Positions 17,982 through 27,989 of a stretch of DNA of 52,213 nt are shown here, piece after piece. Position numbers and translations under genes: made by a program. The notes under the pieces are model-generated. The model was given only the letters and a program-made list of their open reading frames with translations. It made no database searches and was not told the DNA's origin. The stretch spans positions 1 to 52,213 of the forward strand of contig JAZSKI010000024.1 of NCBI GenBank assembly GCA_045534775.1, read 5' to 3'. The stretch comes from JAZOTK01 sp045534775 (GTDB lineage: Bacteria > Bacillota > Clostridia > RUG12999). The number at the start of each line of letters is the position of its first letter. The stretch's first letter is position 1.

Positions 17982-18554
17982 TTATTCCTGTTCAAAGCTT
18001 ACGCTCGGTGCGTTTTGCGCCCCTTCGGTCGCTTCAAAATAGCTCATCTGCTCAAGCCCGAAGAAGCCTGCCATTATATTTCTCGGGAAGGATTTTATCA
18101 TTTTGTTATAACTGCCTACGGCATCGTTATATTCCCTTCTTGCTACGGCAATACGGTTTTCCGTACCTGCCAGCTCGTCCTGGAGCGCTATAAAATTCTG
18201 ATTGGTTTTAATGTCGGGATAATTTTCCACAACCACCATAAGTCTTGAAAGTGCCGTTTCCAGCTCACCTGCCGCTTCAATTTTTTCGGCGGTATTTCCC
18301 GCGCCTACGTATTTTGCACGGGCTTCGGTTACGGAATTTATTATTTCCTGTTCGTGGTTCATAGCACCTTTGACGGTTTCAATTAAATTAGGAATTAAAT
18401 CCGCACGTCTTTGAAGCTGAGTATCAATATTATAAAACGCCTGCTCAGCTTCCGTCTGTGCCGCTATCATTCCGTTATAGGATGAACCGAAAAGTGCCAC
18501 TATCGCCACAACCGCGGCTATTATTACGCCTATTGTAATCCATATTTTTTTCAA
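17982..18554 (-). CDS. LemA family protein
   Basis: The 190-residue protein has one N-terminal membrane helix (about residues 4-22) and a long helical outer region. It has the family signature 'YNGMIAAQTEAEQAFYNID' followed by 'QLQRRADLIPNLIETVKG'. LemA proteins are widespread with no settled function; a surface scaffold role is often suggested. It follows the DUF4340 gene by 27 bases and precedes the TPM gene. The ATG is preceded by CAGGAGGCG. Confidence 0.93.
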   Translation of the reverse strand: MKKIWITIGVIIAAVVAIVALFGSSYNGMIAAQTEAEQAFYNIDTQLQRRADLIPNLIETVKGAMNHEQEIINSVTEARAKYVGAGNTAEKIEAAGELETALSRLMVVVENYPDIKTNQNFIALQDELAGTENRIAVARREYNDAVGSYNKMIKSFPRNIMAGFFGLEQMSYFEATEGAQNAPSVSFEQE

Positions 18555-18581
18555 TTTATCGCCTCCTGAATATAAATATCT

Positions 18582-19970
18582 TTACGCTTCTTTTGCGGGG
18601 TCTGCCGCAAAGGCTTCCAGCTTTTGAAGCATTGCCGCTACGTTCTTTTTGAGTATGACATATTCGCGGACACCGTTTTTATTTAACACATAGTTTCTCT
18701 CGTCATAGCTTATATAATCGCACACAAGCTCTGAGCCGTCCTTATAGCTGAATACTATGCTGTATTCCGCAGGTCCCGAAGCTGTTCTGCCGTCAGCAAA
18801 GCCGTTGCAGCAAAGACCGATTACCTCCTGGTATGCCCGTCTGAAAGCAGTATCATTGGCAGTTGCACCGTTACAGAAGAATTTTTCGTTACCTTCTTCT
18901 CCTTCCATAGTCAGCACAATGCTTTTGCCTTTTCCCGATACGGTTACACCTTTAAGCAGGTCTATATCTATTATATGACAGAATTTTTCTACAAGGCTTA
19001 AGGTATCGACCTTAGCCAAGGTATCGTACATCAGGGGGTCCTGAATAAATACGCTGTCTGTTCCGCCTATATTTGCATAAACCCTTCCATCGTCGTTCTT
19101 TTTGCCGTAGTTTACTGCATAAGCGCCGTTTGCATCAACAATTTCAAGAGTTAAAACGGGAACGTCAAGCCCGTATTCGCCGAATTCTGACCTGTCGTCA
19201 CAGACGAAATCCAGGGCTGTAACCGTCTGCAGATTCTCAAAGATTTTGCCTAAGTAATCGAGGCTTACGGCAACCTTTTTAGGTTCTGTCATAACGAGGG
19301 TTGTGTTCATTGAGATTTTACTTGCTTCCGCCTCGTCCATATTTATAATATTCGCCACAACTCCGTCTTTGTTTGAGATTTTAAACCTTTCAAGGCTTTG
19401 CCGGTCAAAGGTTATAAGATTTTTGTCACGGAAATCATTAGCGGCGACTTCAAGCGCCAGTGCATAGTTATCCGTTGTGGTATATATTATATCATTTATC
19501 TTTATAAAATATCCGTTGTCGCCGACTATCTCGTTGCCAAGCTTCAGATTATAGACTGTGCCGTCCTTCAGCTTCAGCACCGCTTCTGCCGCAGGTACAT
19601 CAAGCCCGCACTTTTCATCTGTCATATTTTCGAGCTTGCTTCTAACATAGAAATTTGTGAAGCTAAGGAGTGAATTTTCTATAGCATTACTCGAATATTC
19701 CACGTTTCTGCCCTGAACAGTCCATTCCTCGCCGCTCGCCACAACAGTAAACTCATCCTTATCATTTTTTATGTAAAGACTTTCAATATCCGAGCTGTCA
19801 CATTTTATTGCATATTCGCTTGCCGAGCTGGTCTCTTCCTTCTGTGTGTCGGGAGTTTCCTCGGTTTTTTCAGGGATTTTAAGCACCAGCAGGTACGCAC
19901 CCGCCAGCAGGGCAAGAGCAAGCACACCGAGAATAATGTTACGTACGAGTCTGTCCTTCAGCCACATCAT
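18582..19970 (-). CDS. DUF4340 domain protein, partner of the ABC-GldG transporter
   Basis: The 462-residue protein has an N-terminal membrane helix (about 10-28), a short Glu/Thr-rich linker, then extracellular repeats of the DUF4340 type. Typical text is 'IESLYIKNDKDEFTVV', 'GLDVPAAEAVLKLKDG' and, in a second copy, 'GLDVPVLTLEIVDANG', both framed by 'SLLSFTNF'- and 'TVTALDFV'-like strands. Its start overlaps the GldG stop by 4 bases, so they are probably translationally coupled. In many genomes DUF4340 follows GldF/GldG-type transporter genes. Its molecular role is unknown; it may be an extracellular component of the transporter. Confidence 0.88.
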   Translation of the reverse strand: MMWLKDRLVRNIILGVLALALLAGAYLLVLKIPEKTEETPDTQKEETSSASEYAIKCDSSDIESLYIKNDKDEFTVVASGEEWTVQGRNVEYSSNAIENSLLSFTNFYVRSKLENMTDEKCGLDVPAAEAVLKLKDGTVYNLKLGNEIVGDNGYFIKINDIIYTTTDNYALALEVAANDFRDKNLITFDRQSLERFKISNKDGVVANIINMDEAEASKISMNTTLVMTEPKKVAVSLDYLGKIFENLQTVTALDFVCDDRSEFGEYGLDVPVLTLEIVDANGAYAVNYGKKNDDGRVYANIGGTDSVFIQDPLMYDTLAKVDTLSLVEKFCHIIDIDLLKGVTVSGKGKSIVLTMEGEEGNEKFFCNGATANDTAFRRAYQEVIGLCCNGFADGRTASGPAEYSIVFSYKDGSELVCDYISYDERNYVLNKNGVREYVILKKNVAAMLQKLEAFAADPAKEA

Positions 19971-21373
19971 AAGTATCTCCTCCTGAGCCAGATTACAAGT
20001 CCTGCTATGAGAATTATAAGAGGCATAATAATTACGAGACCGTAGTACATAATCGTAACAGTTGTATTGGTAAGCTTAGTGATTTTGCCTTCGGTTATTA
20101 CCTTAGGTGCTATTCTCAGATTGGTCTGGTTGTTGGTAAGCCAGGTTATAGCTCCCGTTACAAAAGACATATTGGCTTTACTGCCCGTCATTTCTTCGGG
20201 AAGCTCCAGAGCCGTATGACTGCCTATTACCATCAGACGTGAGGTTTTGGGGTTGGTTTTTTCCGATATCATGGCAAGGCTCAGCGGACCTGTCAAATCC
20301 CCTTCCTCAAGGTCCATACTCTGAGATTCGATATTTTTCTTACCGATTGCCTTCGCCGTTGTGGTTATTATCGGCGTAACCGTTGCTCGCTGAGTATTGC
20401 TGTCAATCATATTAAAGCTGGAGGAACCGTAGAAAATAAGCGGTAACTTCTGGCTTATAATTGTATTGTTGATTTCGTGGTTTGCCGTATTGGGAATCAT
20501 AATAACAGGACTTTGCATAATTCTGCTTTCATCTTTTTCGAGAACCAAATCATAGTTCGGAATTACGCCCCATTCGGCAAGATAGCTGTCAAATCTCGGC
20601 AGAGGTACCATACCCGGTGTATATACCACCAGCATATTTCCGCCGTTATCCATAAATTTATCAATTTTCTCGCATTCCTCCATAGAGAAATCGCCTGTGG
20701 GAGTAATAGCGATAAGAAGCTTTGCATCAGCGGGAATATCGTTGTTTACAATATTTACCACCTCGTTTTTATAGCCCATAGTATCAAGGGTTGCGGTAAG
20801 TGCATCCGAATCGTTTTCTCCGTGACCTGTCAGGAAATAAACTGCCGATTCTTCCATCATACCGCTTACTGTTACAAGAGAATTGGTGAGCTTTGTTTCC
20901 AGCTCAAAGTTATAGTTTTCTTCGTCATCGCTGAAGGAAACGCCTGCGGTATATATTGAAGCTGCGGGAACGATTTTATATTTCTCGCCACACTCCAATA
21001 TAATGTCGCCTGCCGCAATATTTTCGCCCTTTACCTGATAGCTGTAAAGCATAGTCTGGTTTTCATATACATCAATATATTCAACCTTGAAATAAGGGCT
21101 CATATTTTCATATTTTTTCATATATTCCCTGGTTATGGGAGAAATGTTTTCTTCTGTTGAAAGAACGCTTACCTTAACCTCTTTATCCAGCCTTTTCATT
21201 ACGTCCTTTGTTTCCTGTGATATGTCGTACTGCTGAGCCGCAGTCATATCAATTTTCAGCGGAAGCTTGTCCGTCAGGGCTGAAACGATTACATTTACCA
21301 TTATCACGGCTGCCACAACCACAAGGGTAACAATCCACGAATTAAGCCTGTATTTTATGTTTGAACTTTTCAT
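19967..21373 (-). CDS. GldG-family ABC transporter substrate-handling protein
   Basis: The 468-residue protein has an N-terminal membrane helix (about 12-32), a large outer ABC-type (DUF4350/GldG-like) domain and a C-terminal helix (about 440-462). Typical motifs are 'YDISQETKDVMKRLDKEVKV', 'FLTGHGENDSDALTATLD' and 'LVVYTPGMVPLPRFDSYLAE'. In Bacteroidetes GldG works with GldA and GldF in gliding; in non-gliding Firmicutes the complex has an unknown substrate. It lies between the permease and the DUF4340 gene with gaps under 20 bases. Confidence 0.9.
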   Translation of the reverse strand: MKSSNIKYRLNSWIVTLVVVAAVIMVNVIVSALTDKLPLKIDMTAAQQYDISQETKDVMKRLDKEVKVSVLSTEENISPITREYMKKYENMSPYFKVEYIDVYENQTMLYSYQVKGENIAAGDIILECGEKYKIVPAASIYTAGVSFSDDEENYNFELETKLTNSLVTVSGMMEESAVYFLTGHGENDSDALTATLDTMGYKNEVVNIVNNDIPADAKLLIAITPTGDFSMEECEKIDKFMDNGGNMLVVYTPGMVPLPRFDSYLAEWGVIPNYDLVLEKDESRIMQSPVIMIPNTANHEINNTIISQKLPLIFYGSSSFNMIDSNTQRATVTPIITTTAKAIGKKNIESQSMDLEEGDLTGPLSLAMISEKTNPKTSRLMVIGSHTALELPEEMTGSKANMSFVTGAITWLTNNQTNLRIAPKVITEGKITKLTNTTVTIMYYGLVIIMPLIILIAGLVIWLRRRYL

Positions 21374-21387
21374 GTTTCTTTACCTCC

Positions 21388-22092
21388 TTAGCTGTAGCGT
21401 CTTTTTTCTATGTTGCGTGTAGTTAAGAACAGCATTACAAAAATAAAGCTGAAATAATACACTATATTGGACAGATTAAGCAGACCGATACGGAAATCCG
21501 TATATCTTGCGAATACCGAGAACCAATTTATCACACTTTTTACAACGGGCTGTGTGATAGATGCTGTCCAGCTGTCCATAAAATAAATTGCAAACAGTAC
21601 CATAAAGGTCACAATAGCTGATATCACCTGGCTTTCCGTAAGAGATGATATAAATACTCCTATCGCAATGAATACCGCCCAAATCAGTACAAAACCGATA
21701 TATGCACCGATAACCTCGCTTAAGATAGGCTTTCCTATGATAAACAGAATTACGGGATAAATCAGGGAAACTGCCAGCGTTATGGCAAAAACAGACAGCG
21801 CCGCCAGATATTTCCCCAGCACAATTTCCGATATATTAACCGGTGACGTTATAAGGAGCTGGTCTGTTTTCTTGTTTCGTTCTTCGGAGAAAAGCTGCAT
21901 GGTAAGTACAGGTACTATAAACAGACATATTACGTTTATGTTAGCTAAAATATAATCCACGTTGGCTACCTGATAGTATGTAATACTGCTGATGAAGAAC
22001 ATAGCAGCAAGTGCCAGAAAGGGACTCATAAAAATATAGCCTATAGGTGTTAAAAAATAATTTCTTATTTCTTTTCTGAAAATTGCGTACAT
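21388..22092 (-). CDS. ABC-2 type permease (GldF-like)
   Basis: The 234-residue protein has six predicted membrane helices and the pattern of GldF and NosY-type permeases: 'YFLTPIGYIFMSPFLALAAM' near the start, 'MQLFSEERNKKTDQLLITSP' in the first cytoplasmic loop (coupling to the ATPase), and an 'EIVLGKYLAAL' helix. It shares one base with the ATPase gene stop. It forms a transporter with the upstream ATPase and downstream GldG protein. Confidence 0.93.
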   Translation of the reverse strand: MYAIFRKEIRNYFLTPIGYIFMSPFLALAAMFFISSITYYQVANVDYILANINVICLFIVPVLTMQLFSEERNKKTDQLLITSPVNISEIVLGKYLAALSVFAITLAVSLIYPVILFIIGKPILSEVIGAYIGFVLIWAVFIAIGVFISSLTESQVISAIVTFMVLFAIYFMDSWTASITQPVVKSVINWFSVFARYTDFRIGLLNLSNIVYYFSFIFVMLFLTTRNIEKRRYS

Positions 22093-23105
22093 TACTGCTC
22101 AGTCTCCTCACTTTGAATTTCTTTGGCTGTTTCGGTCACCATCTCACCGCATTCTTCCTCGTCATCAACCGTATGCTCGGCGGTTACGCTGATGAATATT
22201 TCCTCTAAGGTCTTTTCCATAGCTTTTATCATAAGAAGGGGTATTTGCTTTGCCGCAAAGAGATTAAACAAATCATTTCTTATATCCTCTCCGTCCTGGG
22301 CTTCTATCAGCACATCAACGGTGCCCTCCTCTTTTTCGCCCAATACGGAAATTGTTTTAAGATTCTGCAAATCGGCAAGGATATTTTTAACTCTGTATTC
22401 GTCGCAAGCGGCACGAATCTGAAATCTTCCGCTTATACCACTGCCTGACAGGTTTTCGATGGTATCCATAGCCACAATTTTACCGCGGTTTATAATTACA
22501 ACGCGGTCACAGACTGCCGTTACCTCCTGCAGGATATGGGTACTGAGTATAATAGTACGTTTTTTACCTAGAGCTTTTATAACATTTCTGATTTCGATTA
22601 TCTGTCTCGGGTCAAGACCTACCGTAGGCTCGTCCAGCACCAGCACCTCAGGGTCGCCTACAAGCGCCTGTGCAAGACCCACTCTTTGTTTATAGCCTTT
22701 TGACAGGTTTTTAATGAGCCTGCCTTTTACGGTATCAACGCCTACCGTTTCCATAACCTCTTTCAGGTGAGCCTTCCTCGGCAAAGTGGTTTTCTTAAGG
22801 TCATAAACGAAATCCAGGTATTCCTCTACCGTCATATCAAAATAAAGCGGCGGAAGCTCGGGCAAATATCCGATTTTGGCTTTTGCCTCGTTGGGTTTTT
22901 CCAGAATATCAAAGCCGCAAACAGATATATTTCCGCTTGTGGAGGAAATATATCCCGTTAAAATATTCATAGTTGTAGATTTTCCCGCACCGTTTGGTCC
23001 TAAAAACCCAAGAATCTCACCTTGTTTTACGTCAAATGAAATATCGTTTACGGCTTTGCTTGAGCCGTATTTTTTCGTCAGATTTTTAATCTCAATTACA
23101 TTCAT
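22092..23105 (-). CDS. ABC transporter ATP-binding protein (GldA-like)
   Basis: The 337-residue ATPase has Walker A 'GPNGAGKS', a Q-loop, signature 'NLSKGYKQRVGLAQALV', Walker B 'VLVLDEPTVGLDP' and switch 'LSTHILQEV'. A C-terminal domain of about 100 residues is typical of ATPases paired with ABC-2 permeases. The start is placed at 23105 (MNVIEIKNL), after GGAGAAG; it overlaps the aspS stop by 14 bases. It drives the transport complex encoded downstream. Confidence 0.95.
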   Translation of the reverse strand: MNVIEIKNLTKKYGSSKAVNDISFDVKQGEILGFLGPNGAGKSTTMNILTGYISSTSGNISVCGFDILEKPNEAKAKIGYLPELPPLYFDMTVEEYLDFVYDLKKTTLPRKAHLKEVMETVGVDTVKGRLIKNLSKGYKQRVGLAQALVGDPEVLVLDEPTVGLDPRQIIEIRNVIKALGKKRTIILSTHILQEVTAVCDRVVIINRGKIVAMDTIENLSGSGISGRFQIRAACDEYRVKNILADLQNLKTISVLGEKEEGTVDVLIEAQDGEDIRNDLFNLFAAKQIPLLMIKAMEKTLEEIFISVTAEHTVDDEEECGEMVTETAKEIQSEETEQ

Positions 23106-24888
23106 TGCTTTCTTCTCCCTGCAAATCAATTTTTATCGAAAGCTCTGTGAGCTGCGTAGCATCTACTACATCAGGAGCATTGGTCATAAGCTCGGATGCG
23201 TTTTGTACCTTGGGGAAGGCTATTACGTCACGGATAGAATCCTTACCCAGGAGCAACATTACAAAACGGTCAAGTCCGTATGCCATACCGCCGTGGGGAG
23301 GTGTGCCGTATTTAAAGGCTTCCATTAAAAATCCAAATCTCTGCCAAGCCTGTTCTTTTGTAAAGCCTAAGGCTTCAAACATCTTCTGCTGAAGGGAGGA
23401 ATCATAAATTCTTATACTGCCGCCGCCCAGCTCAACGCCGTTTAATACTATATCATAAGCCTTTGCACGTGCTTTTGCGGGGTCTTTCGTCATCAGCTCT
23501 ATATCCTCGTCCATAGGTGAGGTGAAGGGATGATGCTTTGCCACATAACGGTCCTCCTCCTCGCTGTATTCAAAGAGGGGAAATTCCGTTACCCAAAGGA
23601 GGTTGTACTGATTTTTATCAAGCATATCAAATTTCTTTGCCAGATGTAATCTGAGTGCACCCAGGGCATCATATACAACGCTGTCTTTGTCGGATACTAT
23701 AAATATTGCATCGCCTGTTTTGGCGTTAGTTTTTGCATAAATTGCTTCCAGCTCTTCTTCCTTAAGGAATTTCGCAACGGAGGATTTAACGCCCTCTTCG
23801 GTTTTTACTATCCACGCAAGTCCTTTTGCACGATAAGTTTTCACGAATTCGCCCAGAGCATCTATTTCTTTTCTTGAAAGCTTGGCTCCGAGACCTTCTG
23901 CGTTAATGGCACGAACGCTACCGCCGTTTCTGAGATTATCGGAAAATACCTTAAATTCGCTGTCTTTCAGCACATCAGACAGGTCCACAAGCTCCATAGC
24001 GAATCTTGTATCGGGTTTGTCGCTGCCGAATCTGTCCATAGCTTCTTTATAAGGCATTTTCGGCAAGGGAAGCTGAATATCCACGTCAAGCATTTCCTTA
24101 AAAACCCGCTGAATAAACCGTTCATTCAGTTCCATTACGTCCTCAGCACTTACAAAGGACATTTCAAGGTCAATCTGAGTAAATTCAGGTTGTCTGTCCG
24201 CACGCAAATCCTCGTCACGGAAGCATTTTACTATCTGCACATATCTGTCATAGCCCGACAGCATAAGTAGCTGTTTATACATCTGCGGTGACTGGGGCAG
24301 AGCATAAAAGTTACCCGGATGCACACGGCTGGGTACAAGATAATCTCTCGCACCTTCGGGTGTGCTTTTAACCAGCATGGGAGTTTCTATTTCCAAAAAT
24401 CCGTTTTCGTCATAAAAATCACGGGCTATTTTAGTTACACGGTGACGTGCTTTCATAGCATTTTGCAAATCGGGTCGGCGAAGGTCCAGATAACGGTATT
24501 TAAGTCTTGTTTCTTCCTTTACGCTTGAGTTTTCTTCTATCTGCACAGGCAGAGCCTCCGATTTATTTAATATACGAAGCTCAGTGATTTCAATTTCAAT
24601 TTCGCCCGTTTTCAGGTTGGGGTTTACTGCGCCGCTCCTTTTGCGTACCGTACCCACCGCCGCCAAAACGTATTCAAGATGGACGCTTTTTGCCTTTTCG
24701 AGTATCTCCTCCGAGGTTTCGGCTACCAGCTGTACTATACCCGTAATGTCACGCAAATCAATGAACACCAGACTGCCAATGTCACGCACCTTACCTGCCC
24801 AGCCCATAAGAGTTACGGTTTTGCCTATATCCGCCGCCGTCAGCGTTCCGCACATATTTGTACGTTTCAGTCCCTGTAATGTTTCCAC
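23092..24888 (-). CDS. aspS: Aspartyl-tRNA synthetase
   Basis: This 598-residue class II synthetase attaches Asp to tRNA-Asp. The N-terminal anticodon-binding domain (about 1-110) has 'GWAGKVRDIGSLVFIDLRD'. Motif 2 lies in 'FRDEDLRADRQPEFTQIDLE', the bacterial GAD insertion occupies about 290-420, and motif 3 is seen in 'AYGLDRFVMLLLG'. Whether it is tRNA-Asp-specific or also charges tRNA-Asn cannot be told here. It is 15 bases downstream of hisS, a pairing common in Firmicutes. Confidence 0.97.
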   Translation of the reverse strand: METLQGLKRTNMCGTLTAADIGKTVTLMGWAGKVRDIGSLVFIDLRDITGIVQLVAETSEEILEKAKSVHLEYVLAAVGTVRKRSGAVNPNLKTGEIEIEITELRILNKSEALPVQIEENSSVKEETRLKYRYLDLRRPDLQNAMKARHRVTKIARDFYDENGFLEIETPMLVKSTPEGARDYLVPSRVHPGNFYALPQSPQMYKQLLMLSGYDRYVQIVKCFRDEDLRADRQPEFTQIDLEMSFVSAEDVMELNERFIQRVFKEMLDVDIQLPLPKMPYKEAMDRFGSDKPDTRFAMELVDLSDVLKDSEFKVFSDNLRNGGSVRAINAEGLGAKLSRKEIDALGEFVKTYRAKGLAWIVKTEEGVKSSVAKFLKEEELEAIYAKTNAKTGDAIFIVSDKDSVVYDALGALRLHLAKKFDMLDKNQYNLLWVTEFPLFEYSEEEDRYVAKHHPFTSPMDEDIELMTKDPAKARAKAYDIVLNGVELGGGSIRIYDSSLQQKMFEALGFTKEQAWQRFGFLMEAFKYGTPPHGGMAYGLDRFVMLLLGKDSIRDVIAFPKVQNASELMTNAPDVVDATQLTELSIKIDLQGEESNECN

Positions 24889-24903
24889 TCAATATCAATC
24901 CTT

Positions 24904-26157
24904 TCAGTTTAAATGATTTTTCAAATCCTTTATTTCAACCTCGGTGCTTTCGCCCGTTTCCATATTTTTCAGCATACATTTCCCGCTTTCGATTTCGTTA
25001 TCACCCAAGGCAGTAGTATATTTCGCACCTATTTTATTTGCATATTTCATCTGTGCCTTAAGGCTTCTGCCCATACAGTCCCGTTGCACCGAAATACCTT
25101 CTTTTCGCATATCATAGACTAATTTTATGCCATAGCTTCTCGCCTTTTCGCCAAGCTCACAGATAAACAAATCAGGTGCCGAATTTTCGGTAAATTCGCG
25201 ATTTTGTGCTTCAAGGCACAGAATAAGCCGTTCCAGACCCAGACCGAAGCCTATACCCGGAGTTGGCTTGCCGCCAAGCTGTTCTACCAGCCCGTCATAC
25301 CTGCCGCCGCCGCAGACCGTACTTTGAGCTCCCAAATCCGTAGATTTAATTTCAAATACGGTTTTGGTGTAATAGTCAAGTCCACGTACAATTCCTTCGT
25401 CTATATTATATTTAATTCCCATAGTATCGAGGTTTGTCCTGAGTCCTTCAAAATGGTCCCTGCATTCATCGCAGATATAATCCAGAAGCACAGGGGCATC
25501 CTTTACCGCATCCTTACATTCCTGTTCTTTACAGTCAAGTATTCTCATAGGATTTTTATCAAACCTGGTCTTGCAGGTATAGCAAAGCCTGTCCAGCTTC
25601 TCATTTAAGAACTGTTTGAGTTCTTCGTTATATTTTTTTCTGCATACGGGACAGCCGATGGAATTTATATTCACCGTAAAGTTTTTAAGTCCTATCCTTT
25701 GGAGGAAGGTCACTACAAGGGAAATTACCTCTGCATCAAGGCTGTTGTCACTGCTTCCGAAGGCTTCAATTCCAAACTGTCTGAATTCTCTGTATCTGCC
25801 CGCCTGAGGTTTTTCGTTGCGGTAACAGGATATCATATAGTACAGCTTCACGGGAAGAGCGTTTTCAAGCAGATTATGCTCCAAGACACTTCTTACAACT
25901 CCCGCCGTACCTTCGGGGCGGAGAGTTATGCTTCTGCCGCCCTTATCCTCAAAGGTGTACATTTCCTTTTGTACCACATCGGTGGTATCGCCTACGCCTC
26001 TTTGGAACAGATTTGTATATTCAAATACAGGTATTCTTATTTCTTCATAACCGAAGTTTTTGCAAATATCTCTGATTATCCCTTCGATATACTGCCATTT
26101 TGCCGCATCCTGCGGTAAAATATCATAGGTTCCTTTAAGTGCTTGAATTTTCTCCAA
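24904..26157 (-). CDS. hisS: Histidyl-tRNA synthetase
   Basis: This 417-residue class II synthetase has motif 1 near 'FGYEEIRIPVFE', motif 2 'YRNEKPQAGRYREFRQFG', the two histidine-binding segments (second 'VRGLDYYTKTVFEI') and motif 3 'GFGLGLERLIL'. A C-terminal anticodon-binding domain covers about 330-417. A four-Cys group (CPVCRKK, 'CYTC', CKEQEC, CDEC) in the insertion region suggests a zinc site. The gap from the phosphoglucomutase gene is 36 bases, too short for a T-box. Confidence 0.97.
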   Translation of the reverse strand: MEKIQALKGTYDILPQDAAKWQYIEGIIRDICKNFGYEEIRIPVFEYTNLFQRGVGDTTDVVQKEMYTFEDKGGRSITLRPEGTAGVVRSVLEHNLLENALPVKLYYMISCYRNEKPQAGRYREFRQFGIEAFGSSDNSLDAEVISLVVTFLQRIGLKNFTVNINSIGCPVCRKKYNEELKQFLNEKLDRLCYTCKTRFDKNPMRILDCKEQECKDAVKDAPVLLDYICDECRDHFEGLRTNLDTMGIKYNIDEGIVRGLDYYTKTVFEIKSTDLGAQSTVCGGGRYDGLVEQLGGKPTPGIGFGLGLERLILCLEAQNREFTENSAPDLFICELGEKARSYGIKLVYDMRKEGISVQRDCMGRSLKAQMKYANKIGAKYTTALGDNEIESGKCMLKNMETGESTEVEIKDLKNHLN

Positions 26158-26193
26158 TTTTTTCTCCTGCCTTTATAAAATAATCTGCAAAGC

Positions 26194-27918
26194 CTATTTT
26201 ACCATAGCTTCTGTTTCAGCCCTCATCTGTGCAAGTATGCCTTCTGCTTCTTCTATGCTTTTGCCTTTAGCTCCGAAATAGAATTTTATTTTCGGTTCTG
26301 TTCCCGAAGGACGTGCCGCTGACCAGCAGTCGTCTTCCATTTCAAAAAGAAGCACGTTGGATTTAGGTAAAACTATTTCATAAGTCTTTCCGGTTTGAGT
26401 ATCGGTTTTCACACCTGATGTATAATCGCTTAAATATTTCACTTTTTTACCTGCCAGTTCCTTAGGCGGATTCTGGCGGAAATTTGACATTATTTCTTTA
26501 ATTCTCTCAGCTCCCGCCGCACCTTCAATGGTGATGGACATAAGATTTTCTCTATATGTACCGTACTTTTCATACAGCTCACAAAGTCCGTCATAAAGCG
26601 ACATATTTTTCAGCTTATACCACGCCGCCATCTCGGAAATAAGCATAGAAGCTACCACGCCGTCTTTATCTCTTGCGTGAGTTCCCACCAGATAGCCGTA
26701 GCTTTCCTCAAAGCCCAAAAGGTATGTTTTATAGTTGTTGTTCTGTTCAAAATCCTTGATTTTTTCGCCGATGAACTTAAAGCCCGTCAGCACGTTCATA
26801 ACATCAATGCCGTAGCTTTTACAGATAGCATCGGTCATATAGCTTGTTACTATGGTCTTGATTACAACGCCGTTTTTAGGAAGCGTTCCGCTCAGCTTTT
26901 TACTTGAAAGAATATACTCTGTCAAAAGAGCACCTACCATATTACCCGTAAGGGCAATGTACTCCCCTTCTTTGTTCCTTACCACAACGCCTATTCTGTC
27001 GCAGTCGGGGTCAGTACCTATAATGAAATCCACATCTTCTTTTTTCGCCAGCTCTATGGCAAGGTCGAAGGCTTCTCTGTTTTCGGGGTTAGGTGATTTA
27101 ACTGTCGGGAAATCGCCGTCAGGCTGTACCTGCTCATCTACCAGCAATACATTTCTAAAGCCCGACATTTCGAGGATTTTCCGAACGGGAATATTTCCGC
27201 TGCCGTGAAGAGGTGTATATATCATTTTAAAATCGTTTGCCATAACCTCTACCGCTTCGGGGTTTATTCGCTGTGATAATACCTCTCTGAGGTATGAATT
27301 ATCGAACATCTCACCGAACATCACAATTCTGCCGTCAGCCAGAGCTTCGTCAAAATCGCAGGTCTTTACATCAGCAAATATATCGGTTCTTTCAATTATT
27401 TCGAGTACCTTGTCTGCCGCTTCGGGAGACATCTGACTGCCGTCATCGCCGTATACCTTATAGCCGTTGTATTCGGGCGGATTGTGGCTGGCTGTTATCA
27501 TAACACCTGCTGCAGCACCGAAATATCTTACGCCGTAGGACAGCTGAGGCACAGGTCTCAGCCTGTCGGACAGATAGGCTTTTATATTGTTTGCCGCAAG
27601 ACAAGCTGCTGTTTCTTTGGCAAATAACTGCGAGTTGTTACGGGAATCATATGATATTACAACGCCCTTTTCCTTTGCTTCTGCTCCCAGGGATGAAATG
27701 AAATCCGCCAGTCCCTGGGTTGCTTTTCTTACGGTATAGCTGTTCATTCTGTTGGTACCTGCCGCCATTATTCCACGGAGACCTGCCGTACCGAACTCCA
27801 GACTTTTATAGAACCTTTCTTTTATTTCTTCTTCATTCTCAGCTATTGCACCAAGCTCCGCCCTTGTTGCCTCATCTGCCATTTCAATCCATCTTGAATA
27901 TTCTGCTCTGAAATCCAT
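26194..27918 (-). CDS. Phospho-sugar mutase (phosphoglucomutase/phosphomannomutase family)
   Basis: This 574-residue enzyme interconverts hexose 1- and 6-phosphates. Catalytic phosphoserine loop 'TASHNPPEYNGYKVYG', metal loop 'GTDPDCDRIG', sugar loop 'GFEESYGYLVG' and phosphate loop 'ARPSGTEPKIKFYF' are present. Its length and closest resemblance are to the PgcA/YhxB type that makes glucose-1-phosphate for wall polymers and glycogen. It starts 71 bases after the typA stop. The exact sugar specificity cannot be read from sequence. Confidence 0.93.
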   Translation of the reverse strand: MDFRAEYSRWIEMADEATRAELGAIAENEEEIKERFYKSLEFGTAGLRGIMAAGTNRMNSYTVRKATQGLADFISSLGAEAKEKGVVISYDSRNNSQLFAKETAACLAANNIKAYLSDRLRPVPQLSYGVRYFGAAAGVMITASHNPPEYNGYKVYGDDGSQMSPEAADKVLEIIERTDIFADVKTCDFDEALADGRIVMFGEMFDNSYLREVLSQRINPEAVEVMANDFKMIYTPLHGSGNIPVRKILEMSGFRNVLLVDEQVQPDGDFPTVKSPNPENREAFDLAIELAKKEDVDFIIGTDPDCDRIGVVVRNKEGEYIALTGNMVGALLTEYILSSKKLSGTLPKNGVVIKTIVTSYMTDAICKSYGIDVMNVLTGFKFIGEKIKDFEQNNNYKTYLLGFEESYGYLVGTHARDKDGVVASMLISEMAAWYKLKNMSLYDGLCELYEKYGTYRENLMSITIEGAAGAERIKEIMSNFRQNPPKELAGKKVKYLSDYTSGVKTDTQTGKTYEIVLPKSNVLLFEMEDDCWSAARPSGTEPKIKFYFGAKGKSIEEAEGILAQMRAETEAMVK

Positions 27919-27989
27919 TTAGTTTCTCCTCCTATTATATAATATAAATATTACTAATTTTATACAAAGTTGTGAACAAATATGATATT

